DNA of 64,000 nt from Bacillota bacterium (GCA_013178125.1 JABLXJ010000002.1:186001-250000); one strand, 5' to 3'; shown: positions 26,992 through 36,907, counted from the stretch's first letter. A program made the numbers and translations. The notes: generated from the letters alone by a model not told the origin.

Positions 26992-28737
26992 TTGTCCAAG
27001 AGTATCAAGGTGATGCTGGCCACGGAAGGGACTTATCCATTTCATAGGGGAGGGGTTAGCACCTGGTGTGATATTTTGATCAAGTGTCTCTCCTCCGTAG
27101 ACTTCGTGGTTTATAGCATCCTGATGAACCCTTTTGTCCGACAGAAATTTGAACTCCCTCCCAGATGCAAGCTGGTTAAGGTGCCTTTATGGGGCACCGA
27201 GGAGCCGAGCGAGCATCTTACAGATATCCCATTCTCCCAGGTGTATCTGGCCAAGCGCCGGACAAATGAGGAGGTGGTGAGGGAGCATTTCTTGCCACTC
27301 TTCAGGGATATGGTGGAGGAGATTCTCTCGCCCCTTAAGAGCGGTAAGAAATTGGGCCGGACACTGCATGAGATGTACAGGTATTTCCGTGAGTACGACT
27401 ACCATCGCACACTCAAGTCCCAGATTCTCTGGGATGCCTTTAAGCAAATGATAATCGTAAGGGCACAGCAAGGCCAGGACGGGCTTGAAATGCCCAATAT
27501 CTTCGACCTCATCCAGAGCATGGGGTGGATTTATCGTTTTTTTATAGTGCTCAACACCCCTGTGCCTAGGGTGGATGTGGCTCATTCGGCGGCTGCCGCC
27601 ATTTGTGGTATACCCTGCGTGCTCGCTAAGCTCGAAAGCGGCACGCCCTTCCTTTTGACGGAACACGGCGTGTACCTCCGCGAGCAGTACATATCGGTGG
27701 CGCGGCAAAACATGTCTTCATACAGCAAAAACTTCCTGATCAATCTTGTAACTTCCGTGGTCAAAGTGAGTTATGATCTCGCTGACCAGGTATCGCCGGT
27801 CTGTGCCTATAATAGCCGCTGGGAACGGGAGATGGGTGTTCCACAGGAACGGATCAAGGTGATATATAACGGCGTAGACCCGGCGGTGTTTGCAAAGACG
27901 CCTCCGGTTTTGACCCCGAGGTCGAATCCTACGGTAGTCACGGTGGCTCGTGTGGACCCCATAAAAGATATGGAGACGCTGATTCGAGCAGCGGCCATTG
28001 TCCGGGAGCATATTCCGGATGTCCGCTTTATAATATATGGAAGCGTAAGTGTTCCCTCGTACTACGAGAAATGCCTTAACCTCAGAGAGTCGCTAGGGCT
28101 CAAGGAGACGGTGATATTCGCGGGCCATACCGATGATGTAGTCTCGGCTTACAGGTCTGGTGATGTGGTAGCCCTTTCCAGCATCTCAGAGGCGTTCCCC
28201 TACTCGGTTATCGAGGCGATGATGTCAGGAAAGGCTGTGGTGGCTACCGATGTGGGCGGGGTCAAGGAGGCACTGGAAGGCTGCGGCCTCCTGGTGAGGC
28301 CCCGTAAGCCCGAGGACCTGGCAGCCGCCTTGATAAAGCTTCTGCTGGACGACAAATTAAGGGCTACGCTGGCTGATGAAGCGCGTAATAAGGCTTTAAC
28401 CTATTTTTCTATTTCAAGGGCAATAGATCTCTATCTCGAGTCCTATATGACGCTTTACGAGCGTCAGGGTGCCAGAATGCTTGTGGTTGACCTCCGGAGG
28501 TGGCAGGTGCTGTATGCCCAGAGGGGTTATGCTTTTGCGGAGGCAGGCATGTGGCAAAAGGCCATAGGTCAGTTTCGTCAGGCTATCGAGGTAGACGTTA
28601 ATAGTCCCGCCGTTCCCGTATTGCTTGTTGAGATATCTCGAGCATATAATGAGTTGGGGCTATTCCCACAAGCCATTAACGAGTTGGAGAAGGCGGAGGC
28701 CATGGCATCAGTTCTTGAAAGAGGTCTTGTCGCGTAA
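26992..28737 (+). CDS. PelF-like GT4 glycosyltransferase with C-terminal TPR
   Basis: Cytosolic GT-B fold transferase. The N-terminal DUF3492-type region (TEGTYPFHRGGVSTWCD, LLTEHGVYLREQY) is the PelF hallmark. The C-terminal GT4 half has VARVDPIKDMETLI and the E-x7-E motif in EAFPYSVIE near residue 400. About 70 C-terminal residues form two TPR-like repeats not usual in PelF. PelF polymerises the Pel polysaccharide from UDP-sugars and works with PelG. Start TTG at 26992 is uncertain (weak ribosome-binding site; ATG at 27013 is possible). First gene of the locus, behind a good promoter. Confidence 0.82.
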   Translation: MSKSIKVMLATEGTYPFHRGGVSTWCDILIKCLSSVDFVVYSILMNPFVRQKFELPPRCKLVKVPLWGTEEPSEHLTDIPFSQVYLAKRRTNEEVVREHFLPLFRDMVEEILSPLKSGKKLGRTLHEMYRYFREYDYHRTLKSQILWDAFKQMIIVRAQQGQDGLEMPNIFDLIQSMGWIYRFFIVLNTPVPRVDVAHSAAAAICGIPCVLAKLESGTPFLLTEHGVYLREQYISVARQNMSSYSKNFLINLVTSVVKVSYDLADQVSPVCAYNSRWEREMGVPQERIKVIYNGVDPAVFAKTPPVLTPRSNPTVVTVARVDPIKDMETLIRAAAIVREHIPDVRFIIYGSVSVPSYYEKCLNLRESLGLKETVIFAGHTDDVVSAYRSGDVVALSSISEAFPYSVIEAMMSGKAVVATDVGGVKEALEGCGLLVRPRKPEDLAAALIKLLLDDKLRATLADEARNKALTYFSISRAIDLYLESYMTLYERQGARMLVVDLRRWQVLYAQRGYAFAEAGMWQKAIGQFRQAIEVDVNSPAVPVLLVEISRAYNELGLFPQAINELEKAEAMASVLERGLVA

Positions 28738-28759
28738 GAATTGTAAGGGAGAGTTGCGC

Positions 28760-29245
28760 GTGGAAGAGCAAATTCGTTTTCATACTGCTTTTTGGGGGTA
28801 TCGGAGGGCCCATGTCCATGAATACCTCTCCCAGTTGAGACGCGATTTCGAGGCTAAGAGAGAGGAACTTATTACCAAAAATAGGGAGCTTATAGCTCAA
28901 AACGAAGCGCTTGCCGCAAAACTGGCGGAGTTAGAGGCTCAACTGGCAAAGTACCAGGAACAGGAGCAAGTTATAGCCCAGGTTCTTGTAGATGCCCAGG
29001 TCAGGGCCGCTGCCATCGAGCGGGAGGCCAGGGAAGGGGCAGAGAGGATAAAGGAGGAGATAATGGCTGAGATAGCCATTAGGAGGACAGAGTTGAGGGA
29101 TATCAATGCCCGCGTTGAGGAGTTTAAGAAGGATTTCATGCGTATGCTCGATGATTACAAGGCTTCGCTTTCTGTCCATGATGCACGTTTTACGGAGGAT
29201 GAGGGGTCGATCTTTGAGGCCGGGGCCAAATTAAAGGAAGATTGA
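28760..29245 (+). CDS. short DivIVA-like coiled-coil protein
   Basis: 161 residues. N-terminal RFHTAFWGYRRAHVHEYLSQL resembles the DivIVA membrane-binding start (F..GY....V..YL), followed by about 110 residues of heptad-rich coiled coil with many Glu, Lys, Ala and Leu. GTG at 28760 with AAGGGAGAG 7 bp upstream. No enzyme motif. DivIVA-type proteins gather at curved membrane and recruit partners; here one sits between PelF-like and PelG-like genes, so a scaffold for the glycan machine is a fair inference. Confidence 0.65.
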   Translation: MEEQIRFHTAFWGYRRAHVHEYLSQLRRDFEAKREELITKNRELIAQNEALAAKLAELEAQLAKYQEQEQVIAQVLVDAQVRAAAIEREAREGAERIKEEIMAEIAIRRTELRDINARVEEFKKDFMRMLDDYKASLSVHDARFTEDEGSIFEAGAKLKED

Positions 29246-29267
29246 TTCCCTTGTGGGGTGGGGGAGG

Positions 29268-30365
29268 ATGTCTTGCGGAGGACTCCGTAAATGGTTCCTG
29301 GGGTATAATGTGACCCAGGTAGATAAACATATTGCGGAGCTTTTGGCTAGATACAGACAAGAGCTCGATGAGCTTGGAGCTCGGAAGGGTGCTTCTTTGT
29401 CTGAAAATCAGCGTTTATCAAGGGAAGTTAGCATGGCTTTGGATAAGGTATCGGCGTATGAGACTAAGAGGGAGGCTGCCCTTGCAGCCCACGCAAATGC
29501 TCTTAGATCTGCGCAGTACCTGGAGGAGATGGCCAGGTACAAGGCTGAACAGATAATCGCGGCAGCAGAGAGAGAGGTCCAGACGCATAAGGCATATCTC
29601 GCTACCCTCTCAATTCAGATAGACAAATCAAGGCAGGAATTCGAGAAGTTGGTGGATTCTATTCGGTCATTCCTGGATCAGGCGGCTTCAAAGGCAAACG
29701 ATGCTACATCCCTACCTTCGGCACCAGTCAAGGTAGCAGGGCGGATTCTTGCCGGAGGGAATGCGGAGGATACCTTTGTGACCAGGGGCCGGGACGGATT
29801 CTTGCGAGTCAACGTCGCCCCCCAAAACCTAAAAATGGTGGCTCAGGACGGCACACCAGTGGGACAGGTATCAAATCTGGTCCTTGATGGGGTGAGCGGG
29901 ACTACGATCGGCTACGAGATTACGGGAAGCGCTATTCCAGGCTCTGTCCCGGACGGTTCTGTTATCCCAGCGTCATGCGTGCTGGCGATGCGGTCTGACC
30001 GTCTTATTGTGACTTCTTCCCTACTTGAGGGGCTTCCCAGCTTGGATCTCGAAGTGTATGGAGCTCAGGCACCACCCGATCAGGCACCACCCGATAAGAA
30101 GGAAAATCGCGAACCTTCGAGCCGTGTCAGACAAGATATCGAGAAAAAGGAGATGCGGTATGTGGTGGGCAAGATAGCGGGCAGAGACCTTGTGGGAGAT
30201 GACGGTGTGTCGATCGTGGCCAAAGGAGACGAGATCACCCAGGAGGTCGTGGAGAAAGCCAGGGCTCAGGGCAAGCTGGCCGAACTTATCGTTCACATGG
30301 TGATGCCGGGTATGAGCCCGGACGAGATAGAGGCCGACCCTACTGTCAAACAGAACATTTCATAG
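29268..30365 (+). CDS. DivIVA-like coiled coil fused to a PRC-barrel-like region
   Basis: 366 residues. Residues 1-30 (LRKWFLGYNVTQVDKHIAELL) repeat the DivIVA-type start of the preceding gene. A coiled coil runs to about 135. Residues 155-265 (VAGRILAGGN, VAQDGTPVGQVSNLVLDG, VIPASCVLAMRSDRLIV) look like a PRC-barrel. The C-terminus (VVGKIAGRDLVGDDG, AKGDEITQEVVEKARAQGKL) is a second small domain often paired with PRC-barrels. Paralogue of the preceding gene at its N-terminus. The function is unknown; it could link membrane curvature to another protein or to a glycan precursor. Confidence 0.6.
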   Translation: MSCGGLRKWFLGYNVTQVDKHIAELLARYRQELDELGARKGASLSENQRLSREVSMALDKVSAYETKREAALAAHANALRSAQYLEEMARYKAEQIIAAAEREVQTHKAYLATLSIQIDKSRQEFEKLVDSIRSFLDQAASKANDATSLPSAPVKVAGRILAGGNAEDTFVTRGRDGFLRVNVAPQNLKMVAQDGTPVGQVSNLVLDGVSGTTIGYEITGSAIPGSVPDGSVIPASCVLAMRSDRLIVTSSLLEGLPSLDLEVYGAQAPPDQAPPDKKENREPSSRVRQDIEKKEMRYVVGKIAGRDLVGDDGVSIVAKGDEITQEVVEKARAQGKLAELIVHMVMPGMSPDEIEADPTVKQNIS

Positions 30366-30401
30366 CCGGAAGAATTCGTGGGATTTTTGTGAGGGGTCGC
30401 G

Positions 30402-31979
30402 ATGGTGGGGGAACGAGAATCGCTCGGCGGTTTGGCCACGGAGGTTATGGAAAAGAGCAGGTCGCCGAGGGACTTTTACGAAGTTGCGGCGCTTCTCGAG
30501 AGTATGGGCTGGACAGACAGCCAGGCGAGGAGCGTTTTCGGATACGACAATGTATTCGAACTCGCCAAAGATGTATTGGATCTCTGCAGGAAAAACGTGA
30601 TAACGAAGCCGGTTGTCCGGGAGAAGCGATTCCCCTTTTTTATTATTCTCTGGGATTTTATCAAGAGTTACCTCCGAGGCATCATGTTCGCCATGCCGAT
30701 GGCGGTTTCGATCTTCGCCATGTTGACTATAAGATATTCCCTTTGGTCCTACCAGTATTTTTCAGTGGAGATCGCTACAGCCATAGCTATCGGCACCATC
30801 TTGAGTTTTCTTGTTACAGGCGGATTTACTCAGGCTATTGCCCGCCGTGGTCTGATGTATATCGGTCAAAACGAGTACAACCTGGCAAGGCGTTTCTCTT
30901 TCCTGATGATCCGGGTGGGGCTTATTGTGATAATTCTTGCGGCGCTTGCGGCCCTTGCCTTTAATCTCGTATTTGAGATATTTCCTCTGAAGATGATGTC
31001 TTACATCCTGATTTATTATTTTTTTCTATCATGCATATGGCTCACCACAACGGTGCTATATATGCTCAGGCACGAACTTCTATTTACTGGTATAACCGTG
31101 ATTGGAATGATAACAGTGATTCTGTTGCACGAATTATTTAGGCTTGATATCATGCTTTCTCAAGCGATAGGTCTAACGATAACAGCACTCCTCATTTTTG
31201 CGATGGCAGCATGGCTCTTCCATCAGCATGAGCGTCGGGCCGAGCAGGGTGTGGAGCTTGCACCGGTGCCCCGCATGTCGCTGGTGGTGTATACGGTTAT
31301 CCCGTATTTTATATATGGCCTCCTCTATTTCGGCTTCATATACATCGACCGGGTTATAGCCTGGTCGGCAAACAGCCTCTTCATGCCCTATGTGATCTGG
31401 TTCCGAGGCGAGTACGAGCTGGGCCTCGATTGGGCGCTTTTGACCTTGATCTTGCCCATGGGCGTGGTTGAAGTTTTGATCAATAACTTTTGGATGAATC
31501 TTACAGCCAGGCAGAAATCCTTTCTCGCCCGGGATTCTACAAGGTTCAATCAGATCTACGTGAGCACTTACCGCAGGCAGATGGCGCTTTATGCTGCAAC
31601 AGCCGGGGCGAGCGGAATCGCGGTATATTTCGGGATGAGGCTCATCGATGCTTACAGGTTGCTCGACCTTCATCTTTTCCAGAACAGGGTGACCTACTTT
31701 GTATTCGCCTGGGGGGTGGTTAGTTATGCGCTTATAGCTGCCGGCCTGCTCAACTCCTTGTATCTATTTTCGCTCTCGCGGCCTGAGCCGGTAGTGAGGG
31801 CGGTTCTGTATGCCTCAGGGGCGGACATGCTTCTGGGGTTTGTGCTGAGCCGCGAGATCGATTATTATTATGCTGTTCTCGGGCTGGTTGGTGGAGCTCT
31901 GGTGTTCTTCGTGTTGACCTCGCGTTACGCGGTCGAGGCCCTGGGTGCTTTGGATTTCCATGTTTATTCCTCGGTTTAG
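30402..31979 (+). CDS. PelG-like polytopic polysaccharide transporter
   Basis: 525 residues with about 12 predicted membrane helices after a 70-residue soluble N-terminus (a helical region with GWTDSQARSVFGYDNVFELA). GLLYFGFIYIDRVIAW and the C-terminal YYYAVLGLVGG..SRYAVEAL correspond to conserved PelG parts (MOP superfamily flippase-like). PelG moves the Pel polymer across the membrane with PelF, whose homologue is three genes upstream. GAGGGG precedes the ATG. Assigned by partial motif likeness and context; a distant MOP-family exporter is the alternative. Confidence 0.65.
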   Translation: MVGERESLGGLATEVMEKSRSPRDFYEVAALLESMGWTDSQARSVFGYDNVFELAKDVLDLCRKNVITKPVVREKRFPFFIILWDFIKSYLRGIMFAMPMAVSIFAMLTIRYSLWSYQYFSVEIATAIAIGTILSFLVTGGFTQAIARRGLMYIGQNEYNLARRFSFLMIRVGLIVIILAALAALAFNLVFEIFPLKMMSYILIYYFFLSCIWLTTTVLYMLRHELLFTGITVIGMITVILLHELFRLDIMLSQAIGLTITALLIFAMAAWLFHQHERRAEQGVELAPVPRMSLVVYTVIPYFIYGLLYFGFIYIDRVIAWSANSLFMPYVIWFRGEYELGLDWALLTLILPMGVVEVLINNFWMNLTARQKSFLARDSTRFNQIYVSTYRRQMALYAATAGASGIAVYFGMRLIDAYRLLDLHLFQNRVTYFVFAWGVVSYALIAAGLLNSLYLFSLSRPEPVVRAVLYASGADMLLGFVLSREIDYYYAVLGLVGGALVFFVLTSRYAVEALGALDFHVYSSV

Positions 31980-32030
31980 GTCCCACGTAAAGATGGAAAG
32001 GGGGTGTCGTAACTTACGTACACACCGGGA

Positions 32031-34019
32031 GTGATTTGCCTGTCAATGCTCCGGATCTGCCTGGCTTTTCTTTTCGTATTCGTGTGGCTGCCTTGCCGGC
32101 TTTTCCCGCAGCAAGAGGGCGAAGGCTTCCTGGATGTTTTCTTTGCAAATATCGTTCAAATGAGCTTCTGGAGCATCCTCGCCGTGTACCTCCTGGCTGC
32201 GTTGAGGCTTTATGAGCTAATCTCGCTGGGGGCGATCTATCTTATCATCTATCTGATACGCCTGAGGAGTCTCTACTCCAGTGAAAGCTTGAAAGCAACC
32301 CTTGCCAACATGGCTCAGTTGAGCTTTGACATGCTGGATGGGGCGGTTTCCTTGAGGTTGAGCGTGGCACGCTACCTGCGCCAGGGGATGGAAGCAGTGC
32401 GGAGAACGCTCCAAGGGGTTTTTGTGTCTTGGCTTTCCGTTTTGCAGGCCGCTAGTTTCCTTGGCATATTCTCGTATGCAGTATATCTCAGGTTCATAGA
32501 TGCCGTAAGGCATGCTGCCCCTGCACTCTCTGACTCATATGTGACCCTGGCATGGATGAAATATGTAGAAAGGCGCCAACTGTTCCACGATGGCATATAT
32601 CCTCACGGATTCCATATATACCTTTCCATATTGCGAAAGTTTTCCGCGGTCGACCCCCTGCTGGTACTGAAATACGTGGGGCCCTTCAACGGGGTGCTGA
32701 TCACTCTTTCGGTGTATTATGTTTTGTCCAGGCTTACCAGGCAAAAGACTCCAGCCCTGGTGGGGGCCTTTGCCTACGGCGTTTTGGGCCGGGACCTGCC
32801 GTGCGAATTCGTGCGCCAGGCAGCCACCAACTCCCAGGAGTTTGCCCTTGTGTTCCTTTTACCGACACTGTGGTTTGGCCTGCGCTTTCTTCAAAAAGGG
32901 AATAAAAGGGATGTGTATCTTGCTAGCGAGGGGCTTGCGGTGATGGGCCTGAGCCACGTCATGGTGGCCTTTTTTGCCGCTGCAGGGATGTTGGCAGTGG
33001 CTGGTGCTGCTATCCTGGCTTTCTCGGTAAACTGGCGCAGGTTGGCCAATTTGACCGTGGGTTCGCTCTTATCTGGCCTGGTATCAGGAGCACCCCTTGC
33101 AGTTGGACTTGCTTTGGGGAAGAGTTTGCACGGGAGTTCTGCAGAGTTTGCCGCAGCTACGGCAGCTATCCCTCCGCCGCCGTTGACGGAGGCGATCCTT
33201 GCAGGATTGGTTGTGGCTCTTGCAGCAGGATTATATGGCTTGATCCTGGTTCAAGATAGAAGTCAGAGATCATCTCTCTATTTCGTCACACTCCTTGTTG
33301 GTGGGTCCACCGCGCTTTATGAGGCTCCCCGGTTTGGACTCCAAAGCGTGGCCCTTGCTGCGCGGGCTGGTGAATTCCTGGCGCTAGCCTTGTGTCTCGG
33401 ATACGGGCTTTTTTGGCGCTGCCTCGACCCAGCACCCAATCAGGTGGCTCAATGGAGAAGCAGCAATAGCCGTATGACAGCCCTGCTGACAGTGTTGGCG
33501 ATAGCATCCATGGCAGCAGTGTTATATTACCGGGCCCCTACGCCTCCGGAACCATACAAGATGCAGTGGGATGAGGAGGTTGAGCAGTACCTGAGGATAG
33601 CACATACTAATTTGCCTACTGATTGGCTCATCGTATCAAACGAAGAAGACTATGCGTTGGTCCTTGGTCGCGGCTGGCACTTGTCGGTATCGGACTTTCT
33701 TGCCAGATACTCCCCGACGGCGCCTGTTTTGGCTATCCGGAATCAAACCGGTAAGAGGGAGAGGCTATTGATGTCGGATATATTCATTTTTTACGAGAAG
33801 GAGCCCTATCCTGTACCCCTGGATGATCCGAAGGTTCAAGAAACTTATCGGCGTCGATTAAGGGAGGGTAAGCATCTCAGACAATGGGTGGAGGAATATA
33901 TGAGAACCCATAAAAATATGAGCCTATATTATCAGGGCAAGCATCTCGTGGTCTACCAGATTCATCAGGAGAAGACAAAGAGGCAGCTCTTCCGCGAGGT
34001 ATGGGGGGAGGAGAGGTAA
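32031..34019 (+). CDS. multi-pass membrane protein, GT-C-like family, copy 1
   Basis: 662 residues with about 12-14 hydrophobic segments and a soluble C-terminal tail. No family recognised with certainty. The loop SDSYVTLAWMKY (167-178) then DGIYPHG (187-193), between membrane segments, resembles the first-loop acidic motif of GT-C lipid-linked sugar transferases. The same motif is kept in copies at 34001 and 41735. The C-terminal motif W..EYMRTHKNMSLYYQGKHLVVYQI is also shared. GTG at 32031 or ATG at 32046 could be the start. The 3' end overlaps the broken copy that follows. Confidence 0.6.
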   Translation: MICLSMLRICLAFLFVFVWLPCRLFPQQEGEGFLDVFFANIVQMSFWSILAVYLLAALRLYELISLGAIYLIIYLIRLRSLYSSESLKATLANMAQLSFDMLDGAVSLRLSVARYLRQGMEAVRRTLQGVFVSWLSVLQAASFLGIFSYAVYLRFIDAVRHAAPALSDSYVTLAWMKYVERRQLFHDGIYPHGFHIYLSILRKFSAVDPLLVLKYVGPFNGVLITLSVYYVLSRLTRQKTPALVGAFAYGVLGRDLPCEFVRQAATNSQEFALVFLLPTLWFGLRFLQKGNKRDVYLASEGLAVMGLSHVMVAFFAAAGMLAVAGAAILAFSVNWRRLANLTVGSLLSGLVSGAPLAVGLALGKSLHGSSAEFAAATAAIPPPPLTEAILAGLVVALAAGLYGLILVQDRSQRSSLYFVTLLVGGSTALYEAPRFGLQSVALAARAGEFLALALCLGYGLFWRCLDPAPNQVAQWRSSNSRMTALLTVLAIASMAAVLYYRAPTPPEPYKMQWDEEVEQYLRIAHTNLPTDWLIVSNEEDYALVLGRGWHLSVSDFLARYSPTAPVLAIRNQTGKRERLLMSDIFIFYEKEPYPVPLDDPKVQETYRRRLREGKHLRQWVEEYMRTHKNMSLYYQGKHLVVYQIHQEKTKRQLFREVWGEER

Positions 34020-34784
34020 TAATAGGACCCTGGTACAGTTACCTTACAGCACTCAAGGTCATAATCTTTTTTCTACTCATCTTTTATTACCTTCCCAGCC
34101 GCATCGTGAGCTTTCGGGAAGGGGAGGATGGGCTTGACCGTTTCTTTATCAGCTTTATTCACATGGTGAGCATTACAATCATTTTGGTTCATCTTCTTGC
34201 CTTTCTGCGGCTCTACGACTATTTCTCACTGGTTGTGGGTTACATCGGCATCATTGCCCTGGTCGTCTGGCGACAGGGGCAATCCCCGATTCGGCTCGTG
34301 GAGCAGCTTGGGATGGGATTCGTAACCGCCTTGCTGGACGCGGCGGAGGGGACCGGAGGGCTTGGGGCGGCCATCCGAGGGTATATGGAGAGTCAGAGAC
34401 GCGCATTAATCTCCGCACTATCGTCGTGGCTGAGATGGGCGGTCAACCCTATGGAGGGCTTGCTACCTTTGGGGGTGCTTATCTATTCCGCCTATCTCCG
34501 ATTCCACCATTCGCTCACTCATTCATACCTCGGCGCATCTGATGCCTATCTCCACCTTGCCTGGACCAAGTATATCGGTTCAAATCAGATATATAAAGAT
34601 GGAAGGTACCCCTACGGCGGGATAGTATTACATGAACCCGGGGAACCGGGCCATAATCCAAGCCAAGATCATCGCGTGGGCCGAAGCCTATATGAAGAGC
34701 CATGGCAATATGTCAGTGTTTTATGAAGACAGGAAGATGGTGGTCTACATGATCAAACATGCTCCGAAAGTTAAGAGAAGTTAG
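34001..34784 (+). pseudogene. internally deleted third copy of the GT-C-like membrane family
   Basis: Residues 1-206 match the N-terminus of the copies at 32031 and 41735, including LPSRIVSFRE and SDAYLHLAWTKY then DGRYPYG. Near 34618-34628 the match stops. From 34626, in another frame, the sequence reads YYMNPGNRA and on to HGNMSVFYEDRKMVVYMI, matching the extreme C-terminus of the intact copies, ending at TAG 34782-34784. About 400 codons are therefore deleted with a frameshift. The open frame itself ends at 34726. It may still yield a 240-residue N-terminal membrane fragment. Confidence 0.85.
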
Positions 34785-34813
34785 ATTAGAATCTGTAACC
34801 GCTGAAATGGGGG

Positions 34814-35662
34814 ATGAGCTTGAGGGAAGGGGTTTTGGAGAAAAAGGTCTTGGTAATGCCCCAGTTTAATGAGGCTAGAACCGTCGTAGAAGTGCTCAAC
34901 CGGGCCTACAGGTATGTGGATATCATTGTGGTCGTGGATGATGGCTCTACGGATACGTCCTATGGTCTTATCGAGGCGTGGATGCGAGATAAAGAGAAGG
35001 TTTGTCTAATTCGCCTCGGAAAGAATAGAGGTATGTCGGGGGCCCTCCTTGCGGGTTTCTGCTATGTCTATGGGCTTCTTGAGAAAGGCATGGTGGATCC
35101 AGAGGATATCGTGATTAACATCGATGCGGATGGCCAACACCGCGCTGAGGAGATCCCGTCAGCGATTGAATTCATGAAGAGACATGGCTATGATATCGTG
35201 CTCACCAGAAGGGACCTTTCTGGCTATCCACGGCTGAAACAAATAGGTAATTGGGGTCTCTCTCTTTGGGCAAGTTTCTTGGGGGGCGTAAAGTACCATG
35301 ACGTGGAATGTGGGTTCAGGTTCATGGGGGCTGCGGTAATCCCTCACCTCCTTAAGTATTTTACGGGCCGCCGATATGGCTGCGCCCAGGAGATCGGCAT
35401 TATTACAGCACTCCTGGATTTCAAGATTAACAACGAATTGCCCACGCGTATAAATTACTACCGTGAAGGCGCAAGGGTGAGGGATGGCCTTACTAATCTG
35501 GGGATGGGATTGCTTGCCTTTTTACGCGTAAAGCTTGGCATTCGAAATGACCTGTCGAAGCTATTGAGGAGGGTATTCAGGGATGCTTTTGTGTGGGACC
35601 CCGGGATAGAAGGTGCCCCTGTCGTTGATTCTCTAGAGTCTCCGAGATCTGCTATTTCATGA
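34814..35662 (+). CDS. GT2 glycosyltransferase, DPM/polyprenyl-phosphate sugar synthase-like
   Basis: 282 residues, GT-A fold, no membrane helix. MPQFNEARTVVEVL, VDDGSTDTS (nucleotide/metal site) and NIDADGQH (DxD) are intact. The layout is that of dolichyl- or polyprenyl-phosphate mannose synthases, which make the lipid-linked donors used by GT-C transferases; adjacent GT-C-like genes fit that pairing (inference). ATG at 34814 has weak G-rich spacing; a TTG near 34838 after GGAAGGGG is an alternative. Confidence 0.8.
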   Translation: MSLREGVLEKKVLVMPQFNEARTVVEVLNRAYRYVDIIVVVDDGSTDTSYGLIEAWMRDKEKVCLIRLGKNRGMSGALLAGFCYVYGLLEKGMVDPEDIVINIDADGQHRAEEIPSAIEFMKRHGYDIVLTRRDLSGYPRLKQIGNWGLSLWASFLGGVKYHDVECGFRFMGAAVIPHLLKYFTGRRYGCAQEIGIITALLDFKINNELPTRINYYREGARVRDGLTNLGMGLLAFLRVKLGIRNDLSKLLRRVFRDAFVWDPGIEGAPVVDSLESPRSAIS

Positions 35663-35706
35663 AAACCTTCTGACACATACGAGGGGGAAGACGCGGGGAT
35701 TTGGGG

Positions 35707-36891
35707 GTGCGAGCAACGAGAAGTGTATTTCTTACAGACGCTCAACAGCGTAAGACTCTGGCTGCAGTGCGTTCCCTGGGGAGGAAAGGGATATACATCG
35801 GTGCTGGTGAAGAGACCAGAATGGCCACAGCCCTATTCTCCAAATATTGCCGTAGATCTCTGGTCTATCCCTCCCCACGTCGCTATCCGGAAGGATTTCT
35901 GAAGAGTCTTCTCAAATTCTTACGTGCCAACCCTTTCGAGGTAGTCTTCCCCATGGATGACGAGGCATTATTACACATTGCTAGACATAAGGAGGAATTC
36001 GAATCACTCACCCGGATTCCAATACCAGGCCACGCTACGCTCCTCCTCGCAAGGGACAAGGCCAAGACACTGGAGCTGGCAAGAGAGGCGGGTCTTGTAT
36101 GCCCTCGAACGATGACACCTCACAGCCTTGAGGATGAGGAACTAAAAGAACTGGCCAACAGCCTGGATTTCCCTGTAGTTATAAAGCCCAGGGAAAGCTC
36201 GGGCTCCAGGGGGATATGCTATGTATTCTCAAAGGAGGATCTGATCCCTGTTTATCATCAGGTACATAACAACTACCCGTTTCCCATGATACAGGAATAT
36301 GTGCCCCCGGGTGAAAAGTACGATGTGTGCCTGCTTTTTAACCCTAATTCAGTGGTGCGGGCGGCTTTTGTCCAAAAGGAGCTGCGGGAATATCCACTAA
36401 CAGGGGGACCAAGCACCCTACAGGAAAGCGTGAAACGTCCTGAGCTGGTGAATATGGCCGTGGCACTGATGCAGCGTATAGGGTGGTACGGGGTTTGTGA
36501 GGTGGAATTTATGATTGATCCGCGGGATGGCCGGCCAATGTTTATGGAAGTAAATCCGAGGTTTTGGGCATCTCTTCAGATGGCTATTGACTGCGGGGTT
36601 GATTTTCCATATCTGCTTTACCGGATGGCTATGGATGGCGACGTGGAGCCAGTCTTTGAGTATGAAGTAGGACTCCGGTGCCGGTGGCTGCTTCCTGGGG
36701 ACATACTTCATTTTCTTGCCAACCCAAAACGGTGGGAGATGAAGCCGGGATTCTTCAACTTTTGGGATCCTAAAACCAAAGATGATATTATTTCTCTAAG
36801 CGACCCGGGACCCACCCTCGGGTTTTTCCTGGCGTGTTGTAGGTATATCTTTGATCCCGTGATGTGGAGATTTGTGGTAACCCGTAGATAG
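35707..36891 (+). CDS. ATP-grasp carboxylate-amine ligase-like protein
   Basis: About 394 residues. ATP-grasp core: RDKAKTLELAREAGL, FPVVIKPRESSGSRGICYV (ATP Lys and Gly-rich loop), IQEYVPPGEKYDVCLLF, and the Mg2+ ligands in EVEFMIDP and FMEVNPRFWASL. Such ligases join a carboxylate to an amine or other nucleophile through an acyl-phosphate. In a glycan locus it may attach an amino acid to a sugar or link precursors; substrate unknown. GTG at 35707 (GGGGA upstream) is preferred to TTG at 35701. Confidence 0.78.
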   Translation: MRATRSVFLTDAQQRKTLAAVRSLGRKGIYIGAGEETRMATALFSKYCRRSLVYPSPRRYPEGFLKSLLKFLRANPFEVVFPMDDEALLHIARHKEEFESLTRIPIPGHATLLLARDKAKTLELAREAGLVCPRTMTPHSLEDEELKELANSLDFPVVIKPRESSGSRGICYVFSKEDLIPVYHQVHNNYPFPMIQEYVPPGEKYDVCLLFNPNSVVRAAFVQKELREYPLTGGPSTLQESVKRPELVNMAVALMQRIGWYGVCEVEFMIDPRDGRPMFMEVNPRFWASLQMAIDCGVDFPYLLYRMAMDGDVEPVFEYEVGLRCRWLLPGDILHFLANPKRWEMKPGFFNFWDPKTKDDIISLSDPGPTLGFFLACCRYIFDPVMWRFVVTRR

Positions 36892-36907
36892 ATAGAAGGA
36901 GAAGAAT

